Assembly: GCF_903819165.1 (NCBI RefSeq)
Contig: NZ_CAIJCS010000008.1
Span: forward strand, 35,152-99,151
Source of the DNA: Aedoeadaptatus nemausensis
GTDB taxonomy: Bacteria > Bacillota > Clostridia > Tissierellales > Peptoniphilaceae
Length of the DNA stretch: 64,000 nt
Reading direction: 5' to 3'
Made by a program: the position numbers and the translations under genes. Below the pieces are notes generated by a model. It ran no database searches, was not told where the DNA came from, and saw nothing but the letters and a program-made list of their open reading frames with translations. Shown piece after piece: positions 1 to 9,482 of this stretch (positions are counted from its first letter, which is position 1; each line of letters starts with the position of its first letter).

Positions 1-215
1 TCGTCCTTTAAAATATCTACGTCTAAATCTTCGAACTCGGCGTAAATATCGTCCATTTCGTCGCTGGTAAGATCCACATCTTCCAGGGCGTCGACGACCT
101 CTTTCGCCGTCAAACTTCCCTTTTGAACACCTTTTTTAAACAGTTTTTCTATGGCCGGATCTTTCTCCATTATATGTTCATCAAATTCGTGAATTTGACT
201 ATTGCTCTTTGTCAT
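1..215 (-). CDS. rpoD: RNA polymerase primary sigma factor, N-terminal part (partial)
   Basis: Only the first 71 codons are inside the window; the gene runs off the left edge. The translation is acidic and fits sigma region 1.1, with the typical stretch KGSLTAKEVVDALEDVD followed by an E/D-rich helix. Region 1.1 keeps the free primary sigma factor from binding DNA, and the full protein directs RNA polymerase to housekeeping promoters. The ATG at 213-215 directly follows the TAG stop of dnaG, and a purine-rich GGAGAAGGGGG in the dnaG 3' end is the likely ribosome binding site, so translation is probably coupled. dnaG-rpoD is a conserved bacterial pair, which supports the call strongly. Confidence 0.93.
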   Translation of the reverse strand, partial: MTKSNSQIHEFDEHIMEKDPAIEKLFKKGVQKGSLTAKEVVDALEDVDLTSDEMDDIYAEFEDLDVDILKD

Positions 216-1994
216 CTAAGCAAAATCCCCCTTCTCCATATCGTGTAATCGCGTATTTATTTCATTTAATTCATGTAATCTTTGATTTAAAGTTTCGGGA
301 TCCAGTCCGTCTCCTTCGCCACTTTTTTCAATGGCTTCGATATTTTTTAAAAGCTGATCGCGACGCGTCTTGAGCCCTTCTTCATAAATACGATCAATAA
401 GCTCGTTGACAATCGCTTCTCCCTGTATTAGATCCATACCCTTTGTCAGCTCGGAAAAACCTTCAATTAATTCAGGATACATATCGAAAAAACGCTGCTT
501 CCGCTTCTCTGCCCCGAGATCCTCTCCATAGAGATCTCCCAAGCGCCGGAATAGCTCCCCTTCTTTTTCGCTCAAAACATATTTCCACTGCTCTCTCTTA
601 AGCAAAATGGCGTAAAAATCCTCTTCCTCTAAAGCATACTGCAGTAAGCGAATCCACAGTCCTCCATGAGAACTGTCTTGACTATTCATTTCTTTCTCCC
701 TTTTTTTAGGGCTTACATGCTGCGCTTTTATTTGTGCCTGAAAAGATTCGGGGCGTATTCCGTAGGTCTCCGCATATTTCGTCGCGAAGACATCCCGCTC
801 CACCGGGCTCTTTATTTTTTCTAAAACGGTGCTCACCCGATTTAAAAACTCCGAAAGTGACGATGCATCGTGTAGGTCATATTCCTTTTCGAGCATACCC
901 ACTTCATAATCGGTGGCGGAGAGCCCTTGGGTCAATTTACTTTCAAAGGCTATCTTCCCGTAGGTTCTAATGTAGTCGTCCGGGTCATGGCCACCGTCCA
1001 AAACGACGATGCGGGGACGCATGTCTTCCTCCATTAAAATATCGATGGCGCGCATAGTTGCCCGTTGACCTGCGCTGTCACCGTCGTAGCAGATATAGAC
1101 CTGTTTGCCGTAGCGTTTCATCGTACGGGCCTGTTCCCGGGTAAGGGCTGTGCCCAGACTGGCTACTGCATAGCCTATACCTTGGGCGTGGAGAGAAATG
1201 ACATCCATATAGCCTTCCACTAACAAAATCCGCTCCCGATTACTTACTTTCATCAGGCGATTCAAACCGTATAATTCTCTGCTTTTTTTATAAAGAGGCG
1301 TATCCGACGAATTTAAATATTTGGGCATGGAATCGTCCAGTACTCTTCCACCAAAACCTACGACGCGGGATTTCGTGTCGATAATGGGAAAGATAATGCG
1401 ATTGCGAAAGCGATCGTAGTACTGCTTACGCTTTTCGTTAAAAGATACGAGATTAGCCTCGTACATTTCCTCTTCTTTATATCCTCGCTCTAAAAGATGC
1501 TTTAAAATCTGATCGCCGCCTGCCGGAGCAAATCCCAGGCCGAAAGCGATGATCATTTCTTTTCCGATGCCTCTATTCTCCAAATAGCGGAGGGCATAGG
1601 GATTTCGACTGAGGATGCCCATGTAATAAAGGGCCGCCTCTCTGTTCATGGCGGCGATGCGCTCACGCTTTTGAGTCATTTTGTCGTTTCGATAGGCAGG
1701 CTTTAAATCAATATTCAATTCTTCGGCCAGCTTCTCGACCGCTTGAATAAAACCCAATCCTTCTTTTTCCATGAGGAATTTAATGACGTCGCCGCCGACG
1801 CCACAGCCGAAGCAGTGGTAATAACCTTTTTCCCCTTGCACAGAAAAAGAGGGCGTCTTTTCTCCATGGAAAGGGCAGAGCCCCATATAGCTCCGTCCCT
1901 TTTTTTGAAGTTTTGTATAACGCCCTATGACCTCGACGATATCCGTTTCGCTTTTTACTCGTTCGATGATCTCGTCGTCGATGATCGATGCCAT
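216..1994 (-). CDS. dnaG: DNA primase DnaG
   Basis: Makes RNA primers for the replication fork, working with the replicative helicase. The 592 residues match the usual DnaG length. The N-terminal CHC2 zinc finger is complete (Cys40, His43, Cys61, Cys64). The catalytic Toprim core follows, with LLVEGYMD near residue 255 carrying the metal-binding Glu and YDGDSAGQ near 305 carrying the Asp pair. The C-terminal third is the divergent helicase-binding region. The ATG has a good site, GAGGTGAGGAA. It lies 15 bp after dgt and immediately before rpoD, at the end of the long operon that starts at rpsU. Confidence 0.98.
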   Translation of the reverse strand: MASIIDDEIIERVKSETDIVEVIGRYTKLQKKGRSYMGLCPFHGEKTPSFSVQGEKGYYHCFGCGVGGDVIKFLMEKEGLGFIQAVEKLAEELNIDLKPAYRNDKMTQKRERIAAMNREAALYYMGILSRNPYALRYLENRGIGKEMIIAFGLGFAPAGGDQILKHLLERGYKEEEMYEANLVSFNEKRKQYYDRFRNRIIFPIIDTKSRVVGFGGRVLDDSMPKYLNSSDTPLYKKSRELYGLNRLMKVSNRERILLVEGYMDVISLHAQGIGYAVASLGTALTREQARTMKRYGKQVYICYDGDSAGQRATMRAIDILMEEDMRPRIVVLDGGHDPDDYIRTYGKIAFESKLTQGLSATDYEVGMLEKEYDLHDASSLSEFLNRVSTVLEKIKSPVERDVFATKYAETYGIRPESFQAQIKAQHVSPKKREKEMNSQDSSHGGLWIRLLQYALEEEDFYAILLKREQWKYVLSEKEGELFRRLGDLYGEDLGAEKRKQRFFDMYPELIEGFSELTKGMDLIQGEAIVNELIDRIYEEGLKTRRDQLLKNIEAIEKSGEGDGLDPETLNQRLHELNEINTRLHDMEKGDFA

Positions 1995-2009
1995 TTCCTC
2001 ACCTCGCTT

Positions 2010-3035
2010 TTAAAGCGTATGCCAATCTTTTGGTACGAACAGTTCTTTCCAGAGATTTATGGCGAAGCGATCGGTCATACCGGCGATGTAGTCGGTAACC
2101 GTATCGTCGTCGCTTACGCCGTGTTTTTCCGCGAATATAAGATGCTCTTTCGGGATCGCTTCCCGATGCTCCATAAAGTAAGAATAGAGATCTTTTATGA
2201 GTCTTTCTACTTTGCCGTCTTCACTCTTTACCTTTTCATTGAAATATACATTTTGGAACATAAACTTCCGCAAAGAAATCATGGCTCCGTAAATGTCCGC
2301 CCCCATTCCGATAGCATCCTCCTCGATTCCGTAGTCGATGACGCTTTTTACGAGGGCGGTAATCCTCTCGGAATGGCTCGTCCCTAGAATCTCCACTACT
2401 TCTTTCGGAATTTCATCCAATGTAAGAACACCGGCTCGAATGGAGTCGTCGATGTCGTGGTTTAAATAAGCGATGCGGTCGGCGAATTTTATAATTTGAC
2501 CTTCCAAGGTATGGGCCGGATTGGCGCTCTGCTCCTTGGAGTGATGTAAAATTCCGTCTCGCACTTCCCAGGTCAGATTAAGTCCCTCTCGATCGGGCTT
2601 GGATTCCAGCAGGTCTACGACGCGCAAACTGTGCCTTGCGTGATCGAAACCTTTCGGATTCAGATCGTTCAACACCGCTTCTCCGGAGTGACCGAAGGGC
2701 GTGTGCCCCAAGTCGTGACCGAGGGCGATGGCCTCGACGAGATCCTCATTTAAGCGAAGACCTCGCGCAATGGTCCGCCCGATTTGCGCCACCTCGAGAG
2801 TATGGGTCAAACGCGTGCGGTAGTGATCTCCTTCCGGAGCGATAAAAACGTGGGTCTTGTGCTTTAAGCGGCGAAAAGCTTTGGAGTGGATAATGCGATC
2901 TCGATCCCTCTGATAGCAAGTTCTCAATTCACAGGGCTCCTCCTTTTGAAGACGCCCCTTGGAATCCGCGGCATGGGCCGCCTTTTCAGAAAGGATAGCC
3001 TCCTCGATCTGTTCCCAGCGTTCCCTTAAGAGCAT
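2010..3035 (-). CDS. dgt: dGTP triphosphohydrolase-like HD-domain protein
   Basis: Member of the dGTPase-like subfamily that hydrolyses dNTPs to nucleoside and triphosphate; substrate range in this subfamily varies, so the exact nucleotide is not known from sequence. The 341-residue protein has the HD-domain metal ligands in order: TRLTHTLEVAQIG near residue 70 and GHDLGHTPFGHSGE near 105, followed by a later His-rich helix (GILHHSKEQS) and FADRIAYLNHDIDD. The ATG follows AGGTGATCTT. It sits between the dikinase regulator and dnaG, a placement common in Clostridia. Confidence 0.93.
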   Translation of the reverse strand: MLLRERWEQIEEAILSEKAAHAADSKGRLQKEEPCELRTCYQRDRDRIIHSKAFRRLKHKTHVFIAPEGDHYRTRLTHTLEVAQIGRTIARGLRLNEDLVEAIALGHDLGHTPFGHSGEAVLNDLNPKGFDHARHSLRVVDLLESKPDREGLNLTWEVRDGILHHSKEQSANPAHTLEGQIIKFADRIAYLNHDIDDSIRAGVLTLDEIPKEVVEILGTSHSERITALVKSVIDYGIEEDAIGMGADIYGAMISLRKFMFQNVYFNEKVKSEDGKVERLIKDLYSYFMEHREAIPKEHLIFAEKHGVSDDDTVTDYIAGMTDRFAINLWKELFVPKDWHTL

Positions 3036-3043
3036 AAGATCAC

Positions 3044-3877
3044 CTAAAATCTTTCTCGCATATAGTCGTTAATTATTTCCGCCGTCTCTTCTATAGCCTT
3101 GTTGGATACGTCGATAATAGTGCATCCGATGTCGCGCATAATGCGAACGGAATAATCCACTTCCTCCTCGATGCGATCTACATTGGCATATTTCGCAGAG
3201 GAATTGAGCCCGAGAGCGCGGAGACGCTCTTCGCGAATGGTGTAGAGCTTTTCGGAATTTGCCACAAGCCCGAACAGGCGACGGTTGTCTTTTTTATAAA
3301 CTTCTTTCGGTACAGGCACTTCCGGCACTAAGGGCACATTGGCAACCTTATACAGCTTGTTGGCCAAGTACATGGAAAGAGGCGTCTTCGATGTGCGGCT
3401 GACGCCCACGAGGACGATATCCGCCTTTACAATGCCCCTCGGATCTTTTCCGTCGTCATATTGTACGGCAAACTCAATGGCTTCTACTTTTTTAAAGTAG
3501 TTATCGTCTAAACGGCGAATAAGCCCGGGCTGACGCATAGGTTCGTAACCTAAGATCGACTCCAACTGATCCATAGGCGGGCCCATAACATCTACCGTAT
3601 GAAGATGGAGTTCTTTCTCTTTGCGCTTAATATACGCTCTGGTATCGGCGTCCACATTGGTATAGACAACGAGACACTTTTTATATTGTGCCGCCTCTTC
3701 CAACAGCGGCTTTATTTGGTCCACCGTGTTGGTATAGGGGAATCGCTTGATCATAAAATCCGAGGTATCAAATTGCTTCACCGACGCCTTGGCAATAAGT
3801 TCTCCGGTTTCGCCGATGCTGTCGCTAATAACATAAACCATTAATATATTGTCTTGATCCGGCTGATTACTGTTCAT
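3044..3877 (-). CDS. ppsR: pyruvate/phosphate dikinase regulatory protein (kinase/pyrophosphorylase, DUF299)
   Basis: Bifunctional serine/threonine kinase and phosphorylase of this family switches pyruvate,phosphate dikinase or PEP synthase off and on by phosphorylating a Thr next to the catalytic His. The 277 residues are the normal length. A P-loop-like GVSRTSKTPLS lies near residue 157, and the N-terminus (YVISDSIGETGELIAKA) is characteristic. The start has GGGGGAGACG before the ATG and overlaps the end of the CBS-domain regulator gene by 11 bp. In Bacillus the equivalent gene (yqfL) is next to ccpN and modulates its activity, so the two here probably form a central-carbon control pair. 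Confidence 0.94.
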   Translation of the reverse strand: MNSNQPDQDNILMVYVISDSIGETGELIAKASVKQFDTSDFMIKRFPYTNTVDQIKPLLEEAAQYKKCLVVYTNVDADTRAYIKRKEKELHLHTVDVMGPPMDQLESILGYEPMRQPGLIRRLDDNYFKKVEAIEFAVQYDDGKDPRGIVKADIVLVGVSRTSKTPLSMYLANKLYKVANVPLVPEVPVPKEVYKKDNRRLFGLVANSEKLYTIREERLRALGLNSSAKYANVDRIEEEVDYSVRIMRDIGCTIIDVSNKAIEETAEIINDYMRERF

Positions 3878-4490
3878 CGTCTCCCCCTAAATCTACCATT
3901 AAACGGTTAATATTAGTCTTTGTGATGCGTCCCACTACTTTTAAATCTTTCTCGCTCGAAATTACGGGCAATGCATCGATTTCACCTTGCTCGATTTTAA
4001 TGCAGGCCTCGTAAATAGAATCTTCGGGCCCTACACTGATAATATTGGGCATACGCGTCATGATCATGGAAATCGGCGTCTTTTCCAGGTCCACCGTACC
4101 TATAGCGGAGCGAAGTAAGTCTTTTCGCGAAACACAGCCCACTAATTCCCCGTCGCGGGTAATAAAGACCGTGCCGATATTCTCCAAAAAGATCGTGCAG
4201 ATCACGTCGTAGACGCTTGCCTTTTCGTCTTGAACTACGGGTACACTCATAATTTCTTCCACTTTTATGGATTCCAGAACATCTCGTATACGCACGAGTT
4301 CCGGTTTACCTTTATAGTAGTAACCGACTTTCGGCCGAGCGTCTAAATAACCGAGCATGGTCAAGACACTGAGATCGTTTCGTATGGTACCTCTGGCAAG
4401 ATCCAAACTTCCGGCAATATCATCGCCGATAATCGGTCCTCGCTCTTTTACGATGGCGATAATTTCCTCTTGCCGCTCCGTCAGTTTCAT
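3867..4490 (-). CDS. ccpN: CcpN-type transcriptional repressor with CBS pair
   Basis: The 207-residue protein has an N-terminal winged helix (about residues 1-60; GTIRNDLSVLTMLGYLDA is the recognition region) and two CBS domains (about 75-200). Known homologues (CcpN/YqzB) repress gluconeogenic genes and sense adenine nucleotides through the CBS pair. The gene starts right after glyS (stop at 4498) with AGGTGCTAA before the ATG, and overlaps ppsR. The order glyQ-glyS-ccpN-ppsR-dnaG-rpoD is the same as in Bacillus, which is the best support for naming it. Its targets in this organism are not visible in the window. Confidence 0.9.
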   Translation of the reverse strand: MKLTERQEEIIAIVKERGPIIGDDIAGSLDLARGTIRNDLSVLTMLGYLDARPKVGYYYKGKPELVRIRDVLESIKVEEIMSVPVVQDEKASVYDVICTIFLENIGTVFITRDGELVGCVSRKDLLRSAIGTVDLEKTPISMIMTRMPNIISVGPEDSIYEACIKIEQGEIDALPVISSEKDLKVVGRITKTNINRLMVDLGGDDEQ

Positions 4491-4497
4491 TTAGCAC

Positions 4498-6591
4498 CTA
4501 ACTTTCGACAATTTGTTTTCCGTTAAATTCCCTTTGTACTAAAGAATTGATTTTTTGCACGAGTTTCAAGCGGTTAATCTTGAGCTCTTCCTCTTCCGCC
4601 ATGACCATAACATCGTCAAAGTACTTATGAATAAGTTCGGTTAAGGTAGCTAAAAGCTCCAAATATTCTAAATCTTTTCGCTTGCCATAGAGTTCGCTCA
4701 AGTCGTCTTCGATACTTAAAACGCCACGATAAAGGGCGAATTCCGTCTCCGTCATTAGAGATTCGTCGATGGCGCCTTCTAATGTTTCTGCTTTCGACGC
4801 CAGATTTTCTACACGGGTAACGGCCTCGAGGAAGGATTTGCGATCTCCTTCGCTGAAGAAAGTTTGCAGAGCAGTTGCCTTTTCAAAAATGCGAAGGCTG
4901 TCTTCTCCGGGGATGTCGTTAAGGGCTTCGACGATGTCGTAGCGAATACCCTCTTCGTCGAGCATGGTGGTAATACGGCCGCGGAAAAATTCCAAGATTT
5001 GGCGGCTCACTTCTTCCACATCGAAGACAAGGCCCATTGAATCTACAAAACCGAATAAAGATGCGTCGATACATTCGCTCAGGGGAAGTTCCCAACGCTT
5101 TTCGTTGATCATGCGTAAGATACCGATGGCCTTACGACGAAGAGCAAAGGGGTCCTGGCTTCCCGTCGGGATTTGACCGATAGCGAAGAGACCGCAGATC
5201 GTGTCGAATTTTTCCGCTAAAGATACGATCGTACCCGTCGTCGTTTCGGGAAGTTCGGCGCCGCTCGCAACGGGCATGTACTGCTCTTTAATGGCGGAGC
5301 AGACAATATCTTCTTCCCCGTCGAGCTTGGCATAAATGCTTCCGATAATGCCCTCAAGCTCTGTAAATTCCTGAACCATATTGGTGGTCAGGTCGGCCTT
5401 GGAAAGATAGCAGGCTCTTTGTGCCGATTCGACGGTCTTTTCATTGACTGCTAAAATTTCGCCGATGCGCACGACGAGATTGGACATGCGCTTAGATTTG
5501 TCCGCCATGGTTCCCAGTTTTTCTTGGAAGACGATACCGTTAAGGGCGGGCACATACTCTTCCAGTGGACGAGAGCGGTCGTTTTCGAAGAAGAAACGAG
5601 CATCTTCCAAACGAGCTTCCAATACTTTTTCGTTGCCTTTGGCTACGATATCTTTATGTTCCTCGTTGCCGTTACGAATGGTAATAAAGTATGGAAGAAG
5701 GTCGCCTTCCGGACTGTACACCGGCGTAAAACGCAAATGTTCACGCATAGGTGTGGTGATGACAACTGCAGGTAGTGCCAAGTATTTTTCCTGAACATTG
5801 CCGAGAACCGCCGTGGGATATTCCACGATAAAAGTAAGTTCTTCTAAAAGATCGTCGTCTGTATGAATTTCTCCACCATTGGATTTGGCCATGTGGCGAA
5901 TCTGATAGAGTATATTTTCTTTGCGCTTCTCGTGATCTAAAATGACGTAATTCTTTTCAAGAAGCTCTTCGTAATGGGCCACGTGATCGATTTCAATGGC
6001 GCTACTTCCTAAAAAGCGATGGCCTCTCGTAATATTTCCCAAATCGATTCCCTCTAAATCGAAGGGTACAACTTTTTCATCGAGCATGGAGACGAGCCAG
6101 CGAATGGGACGTGCGAAACGAATATTCTTACCGCCCCAGCGCATATTCTTCGGGAAGGGAATATGGTGAATGGCATCGGGGATAATTTCAGCCAAAATAG
6201 CTTCGGCCGACTGACCTTTTTTATGAATATGTGCGTAGACATAATCATTGCCCTTCAGTTCTCGCACTTCAAGATCATCTTCCGTAACGCCCTGGCTCTT
6301 CATAAAGCCCATGAGCGGTTTGTTGATCGATCCGTCTTCTAAATAGGCAATTTTTTTAGCCGGACCCTTGACCCAGTCTTCAATATCTTCTTGGGATTCC
6401 GCTATGCCGTGAATCATAAGGCTTAGACGGCGAGGTGTAGCGTAAGCTTCGATGTGATCAAAAGCTAATTTGTTTTCATCTAACCGCTTTTCTACATCGG
6501 CGCGAAAAGCATTTAATGCGTTGCGCACGTAGGAAGATGGCAACTCTTCCACGCCGACTTCGATTAAATAAATGGTTTCCGGATTACTCAT
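4498..6591 (-). CDS. glyS: glycyl-tRNA synthetase beta subunit
   Basis: Beta subunit of the bacterial alpha2beta2 glycyl-tRNA synthetase; it carries the tRNA-binding and HD-like regions, and the alpha subunit holds the active site. The protein is 697 residues, normal for the family, and starts [18 protein letters not shown]. An in-frame ATG two codons earlier (6595-6597) sits directly against GGAGG, too close for initiation, so the ATG at 6589-6591, with a 6-nt gap to GGAGG, is the better start. It overlaps the end of glyQ by 8 bp, implying coupled synthesis of the two subunits. Confidence 0.97.
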   Translation of the reverse strand: MSNPETIYLIEVGVEELPSSYVRNALNAFRADVEKRLDENKLAFDHIEAYATPRRLSLMIHGIAESQEDIEDWVKGPAKKIAYLEDGSINKPLMGFMKSQGVTEDDLEVRELKGNDYVYAHIHKKGQSAEAILAEIIPDAIHHIPFPKNMRWGGKNIRFARPIRWLVSMLDEKVVPFDLEGIDLGNITRGHRFLGSSAIEIDHVAHYEELLEKNYVILDHEKRKENILYQIRHMAKSNGGEIHTDDDLLEELTFIVEYPTAVLGNVQEKYLALPAVVITTPMREHLRFTPVYSPEGDLLPYFITIRNGNEEHKDIVAKGNEKVLEARLEDARFFFENDRSRPLEEYVPALNGIVFQEKLGTMADKSKRMSNLVVRIGEILAVNEKTVESAQRACYLSKADLTTNMVQEFTELEGIIGSIYAKLDGEEDIVCSAIKEQYMPVASGAELPETTTGTIVSLAEKFDTICGLFAIGQIPTGSQDPFALRRKAIGILRMINEKRWELPLSECIDASLFGFVDSMGLVFDVEEVSRQILEFFRGRITTMLDEEGIRYDIVEALNDIPGEDSLRIFEKATALQTFFSEGDRKSFLEAVTRVENLASKAETLEGAIDESLMTETEFALYRGVLSIEDDLSELYGKRKDLEYLELLATLTELIHKYFDDVMVMAEEEELKINRLKLVQKINSLVQREFNGKQIVES

Positions 6592-7471
6592 GATCATCCT
6601 CCGCTTTCTCTATAAGAGGGAAGCCCATAGCTTCTCTCTGTTCAATGTATTTTTGTGCAACGAGTCTTGCAAGATTACGAACTCTTGAAATGTAGGAGGC
6701 CCGTTGAGATACGGAAATAGCGCCTCTCGCATCGAGTACGTTAAAGGTGTGGGAACATTTTAAAACATAATCGTATCCCGGTAACACGAGATCTAATTCC
6801 AGTACGCGACTCGCTTCTTTTTCGTAGATATCAAATAGGTTTCTGAGCATATCCATATCCGCTACTTCGAAACTATACTTGGAGTGCTCGTACTCCGCCT
6901 TTTTAAAGATATCGCCGTATTTAATGTGGCCGTTCCAATCGATATCGTAAACAGTCTCTACATTTTGAAGATACATGGCGATACGCTCGAGCCCGTAGGT
7001 AAGCTCCGCACTTTCAAGATCGCAGTTAATACCGCCTACTTGTTGGAAATAAGTAAATTGTGTAATCTCCATACCGTCGAGCCAAACTTCCCAACCGAGG
7101 CCCCAGGCGCCGAGAGTCGGGGACTCCCAGTTATCCTCTACAAAGCGAATGTCGTGCTTCAAAGGATCGATGCCCAATGCCTCTAGGCTCTTCAGGTAAA
7201 GCTCCTGAACATTTTCAGGGGACGGTTTCAAGATAACTTGTAACTGGTGATGTTGGTAAAGACGGTTCGGATTGTCCCCGTAACGTCCGTCCGCCGGACG
7301 TCTCGACGGTTCAACATAAACCGTACGCCAGGGCTCGGGACCGAGGGTTCTTAAAAAGGTGTGGGGACTCATGGTACCGGCACCTTTTTCCGTATCGTAG
7401 GCTTCTAAAACCGTACATCCCTGTTCATTCCAATAGTTTTGTAATTTCTGCATCATGGCTTGAAAATGCAT
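6584..7471 (-). CDS. glyQ: glycyl-tRNA synthetase alpha subunit
   Basis: Catalytic class II synthetase subunit of 295 residues that forms glycyl-adenylate and charges tRNA-Gly together with GlyS. Class II motifs are present, including [20 protein letters not shown] near residue 57 and the conserved [20 protein letters not shown] region near 165. The ATG has a very strong site, GGGGGGAGG with a 5-nt spacer. The gene follows recO by only 13 bp, so there is no room for the T-box leader that often precedes glyQS in Firmicutes; expression probably comes from upstream operon promoters. Confidence 0.98.
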   Translation of the reverse strand: MHFQAMMQKLQNYWNEQGCTVLEAYDTEKGAGTMSPHTFLRTLGPEPWRTVYVEPSRRPADGRYGDNPNRLYQHHQLQVILKPSPENVQELYLKSLEALGIDPLKHDIRFVEDNWESPTLGAWGLGWEVWLDGMEITQFTYFQQVGGINCDLESAELTYGLERIAMYLQNVETVYDIDWNGHIKYGDIFKKAEYEHSKYSFEVADMDMLRNLFDIYEKEASRVLELDLVLPGYDYVLKCSHTFNVLDARGAISVSQRASYISRVRNLARLVAQKYIEQREAMGFPLIEKAEDDHE

Positions 7472-7484
7472 TGTTTCCTCCCCC

Positions 7485-8195
7485 CTACATCCTTAATTGT
7501 AGAGATTGAATCTTATCCAGGTCTAAATTAACTTTCAAATAACGGATTAACAGGCCGTAGCAGTTTTCTAAGGTCCGTTCTTCCATCATATCTAAATTTA
7601 TCTTATCTAATGAAGTATATAGCAAATGACGAAATGTGTAAATATCCGCAGGATCGACGGCAACACCGCCGGGAATATACTCCCCTTCGACAATGCCTCT
7701 ATCCGGCAAAAAATAGGCTTCCTCTCCGTCCGCGATTGGAATCAAAGGGCGATAACCCATAAAGGAAACATATTTAATCACGAAGCCTAAAAATAAAGGT
7801 AAAGGCTCTTTTTCAGTGCTGAGTTCGTGAAGCGTTTTTCGCAAAAGAGAAAAAATACGGGGCGTCCCCTCCCCCTCCATACTGCTTCTGTCGACAATTT
7901 CCACGATGGCCGAAGCGTATATGAGGCGGTCATATGACGATCTGAGACCCAAATTGGTCTGCAAGATTTTGCCGCTGTTGAGATAGTAAAAGGAACGTCC
8001 ACGACTCAAGCGATATAGACCGAAGGTGAAGACCTCGCTCAGGGGCAGGAAACGGGAACGTCTCGATTTTGCACCCTTTACAATGACCGATACTTTTCCC
8101 TTCCGCTCCGTATAGAGCCTGAGAATACGGTCGCTTTCGCCGTAAACCGTCTCGCTCAAAACGACGCCCTGACACTCAATCCGTTCGGTAGCCAA
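7485..8195 (-). CDS. recO: DNA repair protein RecO
   Basis: Recombination mediator that acts with RecR to load RecA on SSB-coated single-stranded DNA. The 236-residue protein has the N-terminal OB fold ([19 protein letters not shown], then [17 protein letters not shown]). The central zinc-finger cysteines seen in many RecO proteins are not obvious here. The start is TTG at 8193-8195: AAGGTGA lies five bases upstream and the alternative ATGs are far inside. It overlaps era by 20 bp. The era-recO-glyQ order is conserved in Firmicutes. Confidence 0.93.
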   Translation of the reverse strand: MATERIECQGVVLSETVYGESDRILRLYTERKGKVSVIVKGAKSRRSRFLPLSEVFTFGLYRLSRGRSFYYLNSGKILQTNLGLRSSYDRLIYASAIVEIVDRSSMEGEGTPRIFSLLRKTLHELSTEKEPLPLFLGFVIKYVSFMGYRPLIPIADGEEAYFLPDRGIVEGEYIPGGVAVDPADIYTFRHLLYTSLDKINLDMMEERTLENCYGLLIRYLKVNLDLDKIQSLQLRM

Positions 8196-9072
8196 AAGCT
8201 TTCACCTTTTCGGCTTTTTCTCGCCAGTTCTTGCTGACTTTTACCCAAAGCTGAAGATTGACCGGGCTATCGAGAAATACCTCGATTTCTTTACGAGCTT
8301 CCATACCGATGCGCTTCAACATCTGGCCGCCCTTCCCGATAATAATACCCTTGTGAGAATCTCGCTCCACGTAAATTGTGGCCTGAAGATCCATCATATC
8401 CTTGTCCTCATAGGGGCGCATGCGGTCGATGGATACGGCGACTCCGTGAGGAACCTCCTCGTGTAAATAGAATAGGGCTTTTTCACGAATAATTTCCGAG
8501 ACGATAAATTTTTCCGGCTGATCGGTGATCATGTCCTCGGGATAATATTGCGGCCCCTCGCTTAAATAAGAGAAGATCGTGTCGATCAGGTGTTCGATAT
8601 TTTCATCTTTTAAGGCGGAAACGGGAACGATATCGTCGAAAATATCCATTTCCGAGAAACGGGCGATGATGGGAAGTACTTCATCCCTCGGCGCCGTATC
8701 CACTTTATTAATGACGAGAATAGCGGGTACGTCCTTGGCCAATTTTTCGATGGATTCCAAAATCATTTTGTCCTTGGAACCGAGGTAATCGCTCATGTCC
8801 ACGACCATGATCACTACGTCCACTCCCTCTAGGGAAGACTCACTGGCTTTAAGCATGTAGTCTCCCAGCTTATTGCGCGGCGATTGAATCCCCGGCGTAT
8901 CTGAAAAGACGATCTGTCCGCGGTCGTCGGAGTAAATCATGGTGATCTTGTTCCGAGTCGTCTGGGCCTTATTCGATGTTATGGATATTTTTTCTTTTAA
9001 TATACGGTTCAGCAGAGTGCTCTTCCCTACATTAGGTCGACCTACCACGCTGACAAAACCTGATTTATACAT
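8176..9072 (-). CDS. era: GTPase Era
   Basis: Ribosome-assembly GTPase that binds the 3' end of 16S rRNA. The GTPase domain shows G1 GRPNVGKS (residues 12-19), G3 DTPG near 58 and G4 NKVD near 121; the C-terminal KH RNA-binding domain shows GIIIGKGGQMLKRIG near 240. At 298 residues it is the normal length. AAAGGAG lies six bases before the ATG, inside the last codons of cdd. Its position beside ybeY, another 16S 3'-end factor four genes upstream, is the common arrangement. Confidence 0.98.
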   Translation of the reverse strand: MYKSGFVSVVGRPNVGKSTLLNRILKEKISITSNKAQTTRNKITMIYSDDRGQIVFSDTPGIQSPRNKLGDYMLKASESSLEGVDVVIMVVDMSDYLGSKDKMILESIEKLAKDVPAILVINKVDTAPRDEVLPIIARFSEMDIFDDIVPVSALKDENIEHLIDTIFSYLSEGPQYYPEDMITDQPEKFIVSEIIREKALFYLHEEVPHGVAVSIDRMRPYEDKDMMDLQATIYVERDSHKGIIIGKGGQMLKRIGMEARKEIEVFLDSPVNLQLWVKVSKNWREKAEKVKAFGYRTD

Positions 9073-9073
9073 A

Positions 9074-9481
9074 TTATTCTCCTTTAAGACTTTCCGGCCC
9101 GAAACTATGGGGCAATAAATCGTCGAGGCGATAAGTAGCGTATTCTTCCGTATTGCGTGCGATTATAATCTCTGCATCTTTTCCGAATTCGCGAATCACC
9201 TGACGGCACACGCCACAGGGATAGCCCATATCTTCTCCCGCCACGACGGCGATTCTTTTGATACTTTTCGCCCCTTCACTTACGGCTTTAAAAATAGCCA
9301 CTCGTTCGGCACATACCGTGGGAGAAAAGGCAGCGTTTTCAATATTACAGCCTTCATAAATATTCCCGTCGTCGGCAATTAGCGCGGCACCTACTGAATA
9401 ATTGGAATAGGGCACATAGGCTCTTTTTTGAGCCGCCATGGCGCGCTCGATCAGTTCTTTTGTCTCTATTTCTCTATTCAT
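9074..9481 (-). CDS. cdd: cytidine deaminase
   Basis: Zinc-dependent deamination of cytidine and deoxycytidine for pyrimidine salvage. The 135-residue enzyme is the small homotetrameric type: the zinc ligands are Cys in CAERVAIF and the CxxC of PCGVCRQ, and the catalytic Glu follows the first Cys. The substrate-binding motif NYSVGAAL is near residue 27. An in-frame ATG at 9497-9499 would lie within the previous gene; the ATG at 9479-9481, one base after that gene's stop, gives the family's usual N-terminus (MNREIETKELI). Confidence 0.95.
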   Translation of the reverse strand: MNREIETKELIERAMAAQKRAYVPYSNYSVGAALIADDGNIYEGCNIENAAFSPTVCAERVAIFKAVSEGAKSIKRIAVVAGEDMGYPCGVCRQVIREFGKDAEIIIARNTEEYATYRLDDLLPHSFGPESLKGE

Positions 9482-9482
9482 A

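Noticed and set aside
1743..2387. 214-codon plus-strand ORF
   Set aside because: Antisense to the ends of dnaG and dgt, crossing the gap between them; no start site and no recognisable family.
7472..7484. T-box riboswitch before glyQ
   Set aside because: Only 13 bp separate recO and glyQ, so no leader can be there.
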